Position numbers and translations under genes: made by a program. From DSXH01 sp964532065 (GTDB lineage Bacteria > Bacteroidota > Ignavibacteria > Ignavibacteriales > Melioribacteraceae), in NCBI GenBank assembly GCA_964532065.1, contig CAZHHG010000008.1, positions 11,560-75,559 on the forward strand: a stretch of 64,000 bases of DNA, in the 5' to 3' direction. The notes beneath the pieces were generated by a model. It saw nothing but the letters and a program-made list of their open reading frames with translations, did no database searches and had not been told where the DNA came from. Positions within the stretch are counted from its first letter, which is position 1, and every line of letters begins with the position of its first letter. Positions 18,783 through 27,339 of this stretch are shown here, piece by piece.

Positions 18783-20573
18783 TTATTTTATAAGCATTAT
18801 TTTATTAACAAGTATGCTGGACTTTGTTTTTAATACACAGAAATAGACTCCACTGGCAAGAAATTCAGAATTAAAAGCAACTGTATAAGTGCCGGGGGAT
18901 TTTGATCCTTCATCAAGAAGAGATATCTGCCTTCCCAGAAGATCATTAATACTCAGTTCAATTTCGGTTGTTTTATAAACCTGATATGTAATTCTCGTCT
19001 GATTGTTAAAAGGATTTGGATAATTGTTATAAAGCGAAACTTCAAAAGGTATTAATTCTTCATCCATTTCGTTAAGGCTGGTGATAATTTGTCCCGATGT
19101 ATTAAGATTAAGAAAATATGCATCCCCTCTCGAACTATAACTGCCGGTAGAGCCCGCGATAACGTAGTGCCCGTCGGAATTTACAAGTAGACCGCCAACT
19201 CCCTCGCTTTCGGAACCGCCGAATTGATACCGCCAGATTTCATTCCCGTTGAGATCGGTTTTTATAACAAGCATGTCGTTAATTGTGCGGGGTAGAATTT
19301 GAAGATCTGTAGTACCGGCGATAACAAAACCATCACTTGCAACGGCTATTCTTGATGCATAATCCTGGTATTCACTTCCAAAAGTTTTGTTCCATAGATA
19401 GTTACCTGATTCATCGGCTTTTAGGAGAAGCAATTCATGTCCTTTATCGGTTGTATAACTTTGACTATAACCAGACATGATAAATGAGCCGTCAGATAGC
19501 TGCGCGATATCCGTTCCTTCATCCCATTTAGAACCTCCGATTGTTTTATCCCACAGCAGGTCGCCATTGCCGTTTACTTTTAAGAGATAGACATCAAAAT
19601 CCCCGCTTCCCTTTGAAGATGTTGTAGCAAGGATCAGATAATTGCCATCCCTGGTCGGAATAATCTTTTTACCCGCATCGCCGCCATTCCCTCCGAAATT
19701 TTTCTCCCAGACTTTATTGCCATTCTGATCGGTCTTGATAAGGTAAACCTGAGTTGAAGTTCCAAAGCTTCGTGTGGTTCCGGCTAATAGGAATCCGCCG
19801 TCCGGAGTATTAACAAAAGTACCTGAATTCTCTTCATCGGCTCCGCCGAATATTTTTTCCCACGCAACGGTTCTATTTGCATTAAGCTTCGCGAAATAGA
19901 GATCGCTGGGACCGTTCTTGAATGTCTGTTTACTTCCATAGAGAATTAAGCTTCCGTCGGTTCTTTCTTCAACATGCCCGACCCCCTCTCCAAGATCCTC
20001 TACTCCATAACTATGGCTCCACAAAACTTCACCAGTATTGTTTGTCTTCACTATATAAAAATCCGAATACTCCCGGTCAGCCAGCCTGGTAGATCCACCA
20101 AGTAAATAACTGCCGTCGGATAACTGTTGTATGGAACCTACGCCGTCATCATCTACCCCGCCGAAGATTCTTTCAAAACTTGGTTTAGCACCGGAAGTAC
20201 CATATCCCGTTATCGTATATTTATTCGGACTGGTTGATGCATTGCTGTTAATTGTTAACTCCGAAGTAAATTGACCGCCGCCTGTAGGTGAAAATTCGAT
20301 TTGAAGGGCGAAGAACTCCGCCAGTCCTATAGTGGTTGTACCGGGATTGTTTAGAAGCCGGAATTGCTGAGTATTTGATAATGAAATTGAGGAAATATTA
20401 AGAGCAGTTACAGAAAGGTTGTAAATCTGAATCTGCCTCACGGCCTTGCTTCCAACAGGTATTTTACCCATATATGGTTCTTTTGGAACCACATCTATAG
20501 TTTGAGCCGGAATTAATAAAGGGAAGAAAAAAAATAAAATTGCCAGAAACATGTTTTTTGAATTGCGAATCAT
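18783..20573 (-). CDS. T9SS-sorted secreted protein with choice-of-anchor D domain and propeller repeats
   Basis: This 596-residue protein has a signal peptide (ending PLLIPAQ). An Ig-like choice-of-anchor D domain follows at about 25-128 (FSPTGGGQFTSELTI). About seven repeats of roughly 55 residues come next, with the pattern DGSYLLGGST...Y-x-[IL]-K-x-[ND]-x-x-G-x-x-[LV]-W, which is a beta-propeller-type repeat common in secreted Bacteroidota proteins. A T9SS type A sorting domain completes it (NNYPNPFNNQTRITY ... ASGVYFCVLKTK...IMLIK). The product should be exported by type IX secretion and held at the cell surface or released. A strong GGAGGGATT precedes the ATG. It sits between the regulator and the TonB receptor and may capture substrate, though no catalytic residue is seen. 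Confidence 0.88.
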   Translation of the reverse strand: MIRNSKNMFLAILFFFFPLLIPAQTIDVVPKEPYMGKIPVGSKAVRQIQIYNLSVTALNISSISLSNTQQFRLLNNPGTTTIGLAEFFALQIEFSPTGGGQFTSELTINSNASTSPNKYTITGYGTSGAKPSFERIFGGVDDDGVGSIQQLSDGSYLLGGSTRLADREYSDFYIVKTNNTGEVLWSHSYGVEDLGEGVGHVEERTDGSLILYGSKQTFKNGPSDLYFAKLNANRTVAWEKIFGGADEENSGTFVNTPDGGFLLAGTTRSFGTSTQVYLIKTDQNGNKVWEKNFGGNGGDAGKKIIPTRDGNYLILATTSSKGSGDFDVYLLKVNGNGDLLWDKTIGGSKWDEGTDIAQLSDGSFIMSGYSQSYTTDKGHELLLLKADESGNYLWNKTFGSEYQDYASRIAVASDGFVIAGTTDLQILPRTINDMLVIKTDLNGNEIWRYQFGGSESEGVGGLLVNSDGHYVIAGSTGSYSSRGDAYFLNLNTSGQIITSLNEMDEELIPFEVSLYNNYPNPFNNQTRITYQVYKTTEIELSINDLLGRQISLLDEGSKSPGTYTVAFNSEFLASGVYFCVLKTKSSILVNKIMLIK

Positions 20574-20678
20574 AATCCCTCCAGATATAAAAACATTTAA
20601 CTATGATACCCATACTTTAGTGCGAAGATTTATCTTATACTAAAGTGAGAAGCTGTAAATTTATTTCGAAGCTAATAT

Positions 20679-21488
20679 TTAGTCTTTCGATTCAGCATTT
20701 ATATACAACGGATCAAAACCAAGACTCTTGGAGATACGATCCGCATAATTTTTCACAGTATTTCCTATTCTATCGAAATCAGATTCTTTTATTCTGAACG
20801 AGGGACCAGAGATCCAGATAGCCGCAAAGGGATAACCTTTATAATTGAATATTGGCGCTCCTATACAGATCATACCTTCAATTTCTTCGGCATGGTCAAT
20901 TCCGAAACCCCGGCTTTTAACTTTCTCTAAATGTTCTCTAAAAACATCTGCATTAACTATTGTCCTTTCATTGTATTTTGTGAAAGTAATAGATGAGATA
21001 ATACTTTCCTGGTCGTCACGTTGTAAAAAAGCAATAATAGATTTAGCGGGTGCTGAAGTGTGGAGATGGAATTTGCGGCCGGGCTCTAAAACAAACCTGA
21101 ATGAATGAATTCCGGGTACCTCTTCAATTATCAAAACTTCGTGGCCATGAAGAACTCCGAGCGGAACGGTTTCCCCCACTTCGTTTCTTAATTCTCTCAT
21201 AACCGGGAGGGACTTTTCAATAAGCGTTTGCTCGCCAAGGGCGGAGTAACCCATAGTTAATAGTTTTTGAGAGAGCTGATACTTCTTAGTCTCTTCATCA
21301 CGTAGAAGATAATTATTATCAACAAGTGTTGATGTAATTCTGAAAATCGAGTTACGGGGAATTTTTAATTGTTCTGAAATTTCTGATGCAGTTAAACCGG
21401 CCGGATGTTTTGAGAGATGTTCCATAATCGTCAAAGCTCTTGACAGATTAGGGACGTGGTATTTCGAATTATCAGATTTCTTTACCAT
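20679..21488 (-). CDS. IclR-family transcriptional regulator
   Basis: This 269-residue protein has an N-terminal winged helix-turn-helix (LSRALTIMEHLSKHPAGLTA ... RNSIFRITSTLVDNNYLL). The IclR effector domain follows (VGETVPLGVLHG, LHTSAPAKSIIAF, GFGIDHAEEIEGMICIGAPI). IclR proteins usually sense sugar acids or aromatic acids and control catabolic operons. It has its own sigma70-like promoter 54-82 bp upstream and is followed 105 bp later by the secretion/receptor/aldolase genes on the same strand. It is therefore the obvious candidate regulator of that operon, perhaps with autoregulation. The family assignment is firm; the effector is unknown. Confidence 0.93.
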   Translation of the reverse strand: MVKKSDNSKYHVPNLSRALTIMEHLSKHPAGLTASEISEQLKIPRNSIFRITSTLVDNNYLLRDEETKKYQLSQKLLTMGYSALGEQTLIEKSLPVMRELRNEVGETVPLGVLHGHEVLIIEEVPGIHSFRFVLEPGRKFHLHTSAPAKSIIAFLQRDDQESIISSITFTKYNERTIVNADVFREHLEKVKSRGFGIDHAEEIEGMICIGAPIFNYKGYPFAAIWISGPSFRIKESDFDRIGNTVKNYADRISKSLGFDPLYINAESKD

Positions 21489-21541
21489 GCTGATAACCTA
21501 CTCTAATATCAAATATGTTTAATATATAGACTGCACGACCA

Positions 21542-21570
21542 AATATAAAACGCGATGGTTTTGATGTCAA
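21542..21570 (-). promoter_or_regulatory. Sigma70-like promoter of the IclR gene and downstream operon
   Basis: On the minus strand TTGACA (21565-21570) is followed by exactly 17 bases and then TATATT (21542-21547). The predicted start near 21535 gives a leader of about 47 nt to the IclR ATG. AT-rich dyad sequence between the promoter and the ATG could be an operator. This is the clearest promoter I could find in the window. Confidence 0.7.
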
Positions 21571-21697
21571 GTAAAATCGGAACCGGAAAAAATTATTCTT
21601 TCAGGATAGTAGAGAAAATTTGGACGATCAGTTTTGAAAAAAATCGAATTCAAATCGGTAAGATTACTGCTAGTTTGCAGGGGTTAAACTGATATTA

Positions 21698-21718
21698 TTT
21701 TTCCGTCATCCGGAAAAA
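21698..21718 (-). terminator. Candidate terminator downstream of the GntP gene
   Basis: An 8-bp inverted repeat (TTTTTCCG / CGGAAAAA) with a 5-nt loop lies 128 bp after the GntP stop. The stem itself provides a T run on either strand, so it could work in both directions. It separates the permease transcript from the IclR promoter. Confidence 0.5.
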
Positions 21719-21846
21719 GGGGTTAAAATATTCTTGTGTTTATCTCTATTACGAATTATTGATTAGTTATTATTGCCACTCAGGAGAACCGAATCATCCT
21801 GTTAAAATCGACTCTCAGGCCAGCCGCCATCAATAAAAGAAACCCG

Positions 21847-23184
21847 TCATATTAAAAACTGGGCAAGTAGAAAAATTACTATTTGCGCAGAGAGTCCTAA
21901 AACAACTGTTGATGAAGAGAATACTTTTAAGCTTTTATTCACTTCAATTGACGAGAATTTCGTGACCACCCAGAAATAACTATCGTTGGAATGGGAGAAA
22001 ATCATTGAACCGGCTCCCATTGAAAGGACAACAAGTATAAGGCCCATTTCTGTTGCTAACTGAAGTTCAGTAAGCATAGGTAATATTATTGATGATGTTG
22101 TTATTATCGAAACTGTTGAAGAGCCCTGAGCGGTCTTAAGCCCAGCAGCTATTAAGAATGGAATGAATATACCTAAGCCCGATCGTGAAAGCTGCTCACC
22201 GATTATTGTACCTATACCGGATGCTTTAAGAATCGCGCCAAATGCACCTCCTGCAGCCGTTATTAAGAGAATTATTCCCGCATTTTTTATTGAATCTTCC
22301 AGCACTGAATGGATGGAGCTAAATTTAAAGTCCGGATTTATGAACAAACTAACCGCTAATCCAATTAAAAGAGCAATTGCGGGATCCCCAATAAAATTTA
22401 TAATGGTAACTATTAATCCCCCGGAACTTATTGAGTACATCATGAGAACCGACTTAATGGCTATCAGAAGTATCGGAAGAAATACAGGTAAAAATGATAA
22501 TAGAGGATTTTTTAACAAAGCTGAATCCGTTTGATTCAAATCAGGTTTATTTTCGAATTGAGGTTCATCATTATTTCTTTCTAAAAACTTTATCCAGATA
22601 AACCCCACGGCCAAAGCAATCATTGCGATTACAAGACCAATCAGCATAAGCTTTCCAATTGATGCGCCTATTATTCCGGCAGCAGCCGTAGCTCCGGGAT
22701 GCGGCGGTATTAAACAGTGAACCGAGTATAAACTTATACCAAGCAATGAACCCATTATTGTCATCGATTTACGGGTCCGAGCAGCAACAGATTTATTGAG
22801 TGAACTCAAAACAACAAATCCGGAATCGCAAAAAATTGGAATTCCAAAAACAAAACCAGTTATAGTCATGGCTAAAGGAGCATTCTTATTTCCGACTTTC
22901 TTTAGAATGTACTCGGCCATTGTATATGCGGCACCGGTTTTCTCAAGAACAAGTCCCAACGTGGTTCCAAAAACTATAATCAATCCAATTGAAGCGAGTG
23001 TATTACCAAAACCCTCCTTCAAAACCTGTATTACTTTTTCGGGCGATAAGCCAGATACCAATCCCATTCCAATTCCGACTAGGATAAGCACATAAAAGGC
23101 GTTTACTTTGAATCTCGCGGTCAATAGTATTATCAATACTATACTAATTAAGAAGGAAGCTATGATGATGAATTCATTAGTCAT
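21847..23184 (-). CDS. GntP-family sugar-acid permease
   Basis: This 445-residue protein has about 12 hydrophobic segments. It matches the gluconate:H+ symporter family in length and motifs: VLEKTGAAYTMAEYIL, GIPIFCDSGFVVLSSL, LIPPHPGATAAAGIIGA and KTAQGSSTVSIITTSSI. GntP carriers import gluconate or related hexonates across the inner membrane. It lies directly upstream of the IclR regulator and on the same strand as the DapA-type aldolase, so the three plausibly form one sugar-acid pathway. A terminator-like hairpin lies between it and the regulator, so it may have its own promoter upstream of 23184. Confidence 0.93.
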   Translation of the reverse strand: MTNEFIIIASFLISIVLIILLTARFKVNAFYVLILVGIGMGLVSGLSPEKVIQVLKEGFGNTLASIGLIIVFGTTLGLVLEKTGAAYTMAEYILKKVGNKNAPLAMTITGFVFGIPIFCDSGFVVLSSLNKSVAARTRKSMTIMGSLLGISLYSVHCLIPPHPGATAAAGIIGASIGKLMLIGLVIAMIALAVGFIWIKFLERNNDEPQFENKPDLNQTDSALLKNPLLSFLPVFLPILLIAIKSVLMMYSISSGGLIVTIINFIGDPAIALLIGLAVSLFINPDFKFSSIHSVLEDSIKNAGIILLITAAGGAFGAILKASGIGTIIGEQLSRSGLGIFIPFLIAAGLKTAQGSSTVSIITTSSIILPMLTELQLATEMGLILVVLSMGAGSMIFSHSNDSYFWVVTKFSSIEVNKSLKVFSSSTVVLGLSAQIVIFLLAQFLI

Positions 23185-23463
23185 AATTTATCTTAAAGAA
23201 ATTAATGTACCATTAATAAAAAAGGCATGTCAAAAGTAAGGATTTATTTTAATAATCTTCATTAGCCTTTATGAATATTTTGAAAAAATATATTTCTCGT
23301 GGTCGATACAAGCCCAAAGTATATAGCCTCAATCATATTACAGAATGATGAACTACTAATTCCCGCTGATAACTATCTGAATTACATAGGCCAAAGTTGA
23401 TATAGAGAAAGGATAAACATCATTGTTCCAAAGTGAAAGAGATTAAAACAAAGGATGTCTGAT

Positions 23464-23574
23464 GCTTCGCGGCAAAGTATTTTTTTTCGACTTCCTCAAG
23501 CAAGCTTCAGTCGGCGGATAAAAAAACACCCCGAATAATCGGGGCGTATAATATTTTGCTGAAAGCCAGGGATT
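23464..23574. repeat. Dispersed repeat, copy 1 (partner at 45318-45447)
   Basis: The block starts with GCTTCGCGGCAAAGTATTTT, continues through the identical hairpin core CCCCGAATAATCGGGG, and ends with TTTTGC and a CAGGGATT segment. The copy at 45318-45447 has the same parts in the same order, plus about 20 extra bases before the last segment. The final segment (14 of 18 bases by eye) resembles the 3' end of tRNA-Ser. I found no coding potential. Confidence 0.65.
23529..23544 (-). terminator. Intrinsic terminator after the Asp-box propeller gene
   Basis: CCCCGA and TCGGGG form a hairpin around AATA, and the minus strand continues with a run of T (23521-23526). It lies about 75 bp after the stop of the last minus-strand gene and probably ends the long signalling transcript. 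Confidence 0.75.
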
Positions 23575-23619
23575 AACTTAGTTGACCACCTGTGAGGAGA
23601 TATTAAAAGTAACCAAAAT

Positions 23620-25719
23620 TTATTTCATTAAAATCATCTTATTTGTTTGAGCAAATTCTTCTGTTTGAATTTTATAAAAATAAATACCACTGGATAATCC
23701 CATCGAGTTAAATTCTATTTCATGATTACCAGCTTCCATTTCTTTATTTACCAACTTTCTCACTTCCCTGCCCATTACATCGTAAACAATGAGCTTCGTG
23801 AAAACTGTTTTAGGTAGATTAAATTTTATTCTTGTAGTGGGATTAAATGGATTAGGATAATTTTGTAACAAATGAAATGATGTTGTAATATTATCTTTGT
23901 CATAATCTATATCTGTTAATATTTCCGAAATGGATCTTTTCCAGATTCCATAATCTTCCGTACCTGCAAAAAGGTAATCTCCTTTAACAAAAAGAGAGAG
24001 AATTATTTTATTATTCAACCCAATTGGTATCCAACTTTGACCATAATCTTCTGATATGTAGAGTCCGTTATCACTACCTAAAAATAGATTATTATTACTA
24101 ATTATTAGAGATCTTGGAATAATTCGATTTAACAGGTTAGAGCCCGGAGTACCCAGATCAAATTTCCAATCAGTACCATTATTTGTTGAAGTAAAAATAA
24201 AACCCGTTTTAGATATCCCTATTATTCTTTCCGCATTAGAAACAAATGTGAAGATAAGATCTTTAGGAATATTATTATTTACAACGGTCCAACTAACGCC
24301 ATCATCATTTGATAGAAATAATTTCTGAGAATAGGTACTAACAACGATATTACCCATATTAACAATAAGATCTAATATATATTCATCAGCATTAATGGAA
24401 TCAAAATTAAGCTTCACCCAACTTGTTCCCAAATCGGTGGATTTATATAATTCTTTGGCTGATGCAACAACAAATAAATTGTTTTCATAGACTTTCAAGT
24501 GAGTAATATCAGTTTCAGCAATGCCATTTTTTATCTTTATCCACTCAGTGCCATTGTTCGAAGATGAATATAATCCATTGTTTATCCCAACAAATATTTT
24601 TTCTCCAATTACAGCCAGGTTGCGTACTGTTTTATTCGATATGCCGTTATTTATTTGAACCCAATTTGCGTCAGACAATTTGAAGACACCGTAATTTGAG
24701 CCTAAAAAATAAGTTGTACCACTGAACTGTATTGAATTAACAGACACACAATTTATTCCTAGATTAACTGGTGCCCACAAATTACTATTACTTGCAGACA
24801 TAAAAACACCGCTATTTGTCCCGGCAAAAATTCGTGTTTGAGAACCTGTTAAAGAGAGTATTTCTAATTCCGATAGGCCATTATTAATTTGTGTCCAATT
24901 ATTCCCATCATCATTTGAGAAATGAATTCCACCTTCAAGTGAAACAGCGTATATTCCTTCATCGTTGCTAAAAAGGGATGTTATAAAACTATCTTTAAGT
25001 CCGTTGTTAATCTGAACCCAATTCGAACCAAAATCATTTGATAAAAATATTCCTCTGTCGCTCCCAGCAAAAATCTTTGACCGAATTGATATAACCGAAT
25101 AAATCTGAGAATAAATCATCTCATTTGCCAGGTTAATATCTACTCCAAAGTATTTGCTGAAATTCCAGATATCTATCCAAGAACTGCCATTATCAGCTGA
25201 CAATATGATCTTATCACTTCCTCCATAAATAATTATATTATTCGGCTTTGGGATTTCCATTTTAAATACCGGTTCACTTTTAATTTTTGTCCAGCTGTCA
25301 CCATTATTTTTAGATACAAATAGCCCTTCCCTATAACCGACATAAATATCGTCTCCGCTAATTTCAATATCGTTTATCCTTGTGTTTGAATAAGGTAATG
25401 ACAATCCATTTATTGCCTGAGTCCAGGTGGTTCCATAATCAGTAGATCTATATACACCTTTTCCCAGCGTACCGATAAATATATTTTCTTCAGAAACTGC
25501 TATGGAACGTATGTCCAACATTTCACTACCTAACTGTTCCCAATTAATATTATTTATAGAGGAACGAAACAATCCCCTTTGCGTTCCAGCATAGATATAA
25601 TTACCATCCGATGTTAATGCATACACAGTTCCGCCATATGGGCCATCCATATTAGCCCATTGTGCATTCAGTATATTCGATACAATTAGAAATATTACAA
25701 GAAGGATTTTGTTTTTCAT
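23620..25719 (-). CDS. T9SS-sorted secreted beta-propeller with Asp-box repeats
   Basis: This 699-residue protein has a signal peptide (ending SNILNAQ). About a dozen sialidase/YCF48-like repeats follow, with the Asp-box pattern S-x-D-x-G-x-x-W (STDYGTTWTQ, SNDDGNNWTQI, SEDYGQSWIPI), each followed by a loop of the type IFAGTNSGVF. A T9SS type A sorting tail ends it (QNYPNPFNPTTRIKF ... SSGIYFYKIQ...MILMK). The repeats suggest two tandem propellers. Proteins like this are exported through type IX secretion, and no sialidase active site is apparent. It lies 80 bp downstream of the STAS gene on the same strand and before a terminator, so it may be co-transcribed with the signalling operon. A direct functional link is not shown. 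Confidence 0.9.
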   Translation of the reverse strand: MKNKILLVIFLIVSNILNAQWANMDGPYGGTVYALTSDGNYIYAGTQRGLFRSSINNINWEQLGSEMLDIRSIAVSEENIFIGTLGKGVYRSTDYGTTWTQAINGLSLPYSNTRINDIEISGDDIYVGYREGLFVSKNNGDSWTKIKSEPVFKMEIPKPNNIIIYGGSDKIILSADNGSSWIDIWNFSKYFGVDINLANEMIYSQIYSVISIRSKIFAGSDRGIFLSNDFGSNWVQINNGLKDSFITSLFSNDEGIYAVSLEGGIHFSNDDGNNWTQINNGLSELEILSLTGSQTRIFAGTNSGVFMSASNSNLWAPVNLGINCVSVNSIQFSGTTYFLGSNYGVFKLSDANWVQINNGISNKTVRNLAVIGEKIFVGINNGLYSSSNNGTEWIKIKNGIAETDITHLKVYENNLFVVASAKELYKSTDLGTSWVKLNFDSINADEYILDLIVNMGNIVVSTYSQKLFLSNDDGVSWTVVNNNIPKDLIFTFVSNAERIIGISKTGFIFTSTNNGTDWKFDLGTPGSNLLNRIIPRSLIISNNNLFLGSDNGLYISEDYGQSWIPIGLNNKIILSLFVKGDYLFAGTEDYGIWKRSISEILTDIDYDKDNITTSFHLLQNYPNPFNPTTRIKFNLPKTVFTKLIVYDVMGREVRKLVNKEMEAGNHEIEFNSMGLSSGIYFYKIQTEEFAQTNKMILMK

Positions 25720-25798
25720 ATCATGATGATAAGAATGATTTCTTTCTTGTTAAAGATAAGAAGTGTTATTCTTTTTTCCTTGGAAATAATTCAGCAAA

Positions 25799-26137
25799 TT
25801 AATTAAAACTCTTTGCAGCTTCATCCACTGAATTGAACAATTCAAAAATACTTAGCAATTTTGTAATCGAAAGGACCCCTTCAACCTTATCAGTAACGCC
25901 AGCTAACTTTAATTTACCACCGGCATCTTTAACAGTACTGAACGCTCTTACTATATTGCCTATTCCAGAGCTGTTTACATATTTAACATTAGTCAATTCC
26001 AGAATAATATTTTTCTTACCGGATTTAAGGTAATCTTCAATTTTATTATGAAAATCAACAGCTTCGGGTCCGCCCATTAATTTTCCTGTAAAAGAAATTA
26101 CCACAGCATTATATAATTCACTTGTATTGTATTTCAT
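25799..26137 (-). CDS. STAS-domain anti-sigma factor antagonist (SpoIIAA/RsbV-like)
   Basis: This 112-residue single-domain protein fits the STAS fold: ILELTNVKYVNSSGIGNIVRA carries the conserved phosphorylatable serine (S56/S57) and GGKLKLAGV follows. In partner switching, the unphosphorylated form binds an RsbW-like kinase and frees its target, and a SpoIIE/RsbU phosphatase reactivates it. It is the last gene of the signalling cluster, 53 bp after a receiver-PP2C phosphatase that is its likely activator. A second STAS gene lies at the other end of the cluster. Confidence 0.93.
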   Translation of the reverse strand: MKYNTSELYNAVVISFTGKLMGGPEAVDFHNKIEDYLKSGKKNIILELTNVKYVNSSGIGNIVRAFSTVKDAGGKLKLAGVTDKVEGVLSITKLLSIFELFNSVDEAAKSFN

Positions 26138-26190
26138 TTTGACTCCCGATTCATTTATTGTTTGTTTACGGATTTATTATAGATCTATCT

Positions 26191-27336
26191 TTATTTTTTA
26201 ATTACTACAAACGTAACATCATCTTCAAGCTCTTTATTGCCAAGCCAGTTCGAAACCTCATTTTTAAGCATACTAATAATATCATTACTGTTTTTATTCC
26301 CAATATGTAGAAAAGTATCTGACAATCTTTGATATCCATATTGCTCATTTCTGTCGTTTTGAATCTCCGGAAAACCGTCGCTTAGAATCAGAATCACATC
26401 ATCATTATTCATCTCAATTTCCGCAGCAGAGTAATTACTGTTATTCACTGCACCCAAAGGAAGATTATGACTTCCAATTTCAACAACCTCCTTAACTGCA
26501 CTTTTATAGAAAAAAATCGGCGGCATTCCGGCGTTCAGTACTTTTAATCTATTTCCATTTAAATTGACCATAGCAAATGCAACCATCATGCGACCGACAT
26601 TTAATGATTTGATTGCATCATTGGCAAGTTTAAAAAATTCTTCAAGATCATGATGGGATGAATTCGTAATAAAAAGTGTTTTCATAATCGAGACCATTAT
26701 ACCTGCTTTCATGCCATGTCCTGTAGCATCTCCGACAGCAATATTAAGCGAGCCGTTGTTTTGCAAGGAGAAGTCGTAATAATCTCCTCCTACCTCGCTT
26801 GCAGTTTTCATAAAAGCAGAAATATTAATCCCTTCTATCTGCGGAATTGTATTAGGAAGCATCGATAATTGCAGAGACCGTGCTTCATCAAGTTCTTTGC
26901 GGACAGTAATTAATTCATCTCTGGTTTTCAGAGCTTTTTTAAATGATGCGAGATTACTTAATGCTTTATCAATTGTAATCTCGAGATCATTAAAATCGAT
27001 CGGCTTTACCACAAAATCGAAAGCACCCCCGTTCATTGCAGTCCGTATATTCAAAATATCACCATAAGCAGATACAATTACCGAGTGAAGAAGCGGATTG
27101 TTCATTTCTTTTATTTTAGAAAGAAGCGTAAGCCCGTCCATTTCAGGCATGTTTATATCAGTGAGAACAAGCTCAATTTTGTTATCGGCAGTTAATTTAT
27201 TCAGCGCTTGAATACCGTTACCGGCAAATTCAAAGCTGTATTTCCCCTGTTTAATCTCTTTCCTGAATTTTTGATTGATGAGGAGCTCCAGATCCGGTTC
27301 GTCATCAACAACAAGTATTTTGGGTGCTGTATTCAT
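26191..27336 (-). CDS. Receiver domain fused to SpoIIE/RsbU-type PP2C phosphatase
   Basis: Residues 1-125 form a response-regulator receiver (VVDDEPD, phosphoacceptor D60 in LTDINMPE, K in FVVKPID). After a short helix (RKELDEARSLQLSMLPNTIP), residues 165-381 form a PP2C phosphatase with VGGDYYDF, VGDATGHGMKAG, NAGMPPIF and LILSDGFPE, which carry the metal-binding aspartates. This design is RssB/RsbU-like: phosphorylation by a histidine kinase should switch phosphatase activity towards a STAS protein. It starts 3 bp after the stop of the six-GAF histidine kinase, its likely donor, and is followed by a STAS gene, its likely substrate. Confidence 0.95.
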   Translation of the reverse strand: MNTAPKILVVDDEPDLELLINQKFRKEIKQGKYSFEFAGNGIQALNKLTADNKIELVLTDINMPEMDGLTLLSKIKEMNNPLLHSVIVSAYGDILNIRTAMNGGAFDFVVKPIDFNDLEITIDKALSNLASFKKALKTRDELITVRKELDEARSLQLSMLPNTIPQIEGINISAFMKTASEVGGDYYDFSLQNNGSLNIAVGDATGHGMKAGIMVSIMKTLFITNSSHHDLEEFFKLANDAIKSLNVGRMMVAFAMVNLNGNRLKVLNAGMPPIFFYKSAVKEVVEIGSHNLPLGAVNNSNYSAAEIEMNNDDVILILSDGFPEIQNDRNEQYGYQRLSDTFLHIGNKNSNDIISMLKNEVSNWLGNKELEDDVTFVVIKK

Positions 27337-27339
27337 ATT

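Larger units (their letters stand above)
21489..21846. other. Intergenic region between GntP and IclR genes
   Basis: This gene-free stretch of 358 bp holds a candidate terminator for the GntP gene (21698-21718) and a sigma70-like promoter for the IclR gene (21542-21570). I see no RNA gene or conserved small reading frame in the remainder. Confidence 0.7.
23185..23619. other. Intergenic region with a dispersed repeat
   Basis: The first 270 bp show no gene or recognisable RNA. The right half holds a repeat-like block (23464-23574) with a terminator hairpin, followed by a sequence at 23572-23608 that resembles 45259-45300. This is the 3' end region of the minus-strand signalling locus. Confidence 0.6.

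Noticed and set aside
23185..23460. Possible small gene or RNA downstream of the GntP promoter region
   Set aside because: No frame with a start and ribosome binding site and no stable structure could be found by eye.
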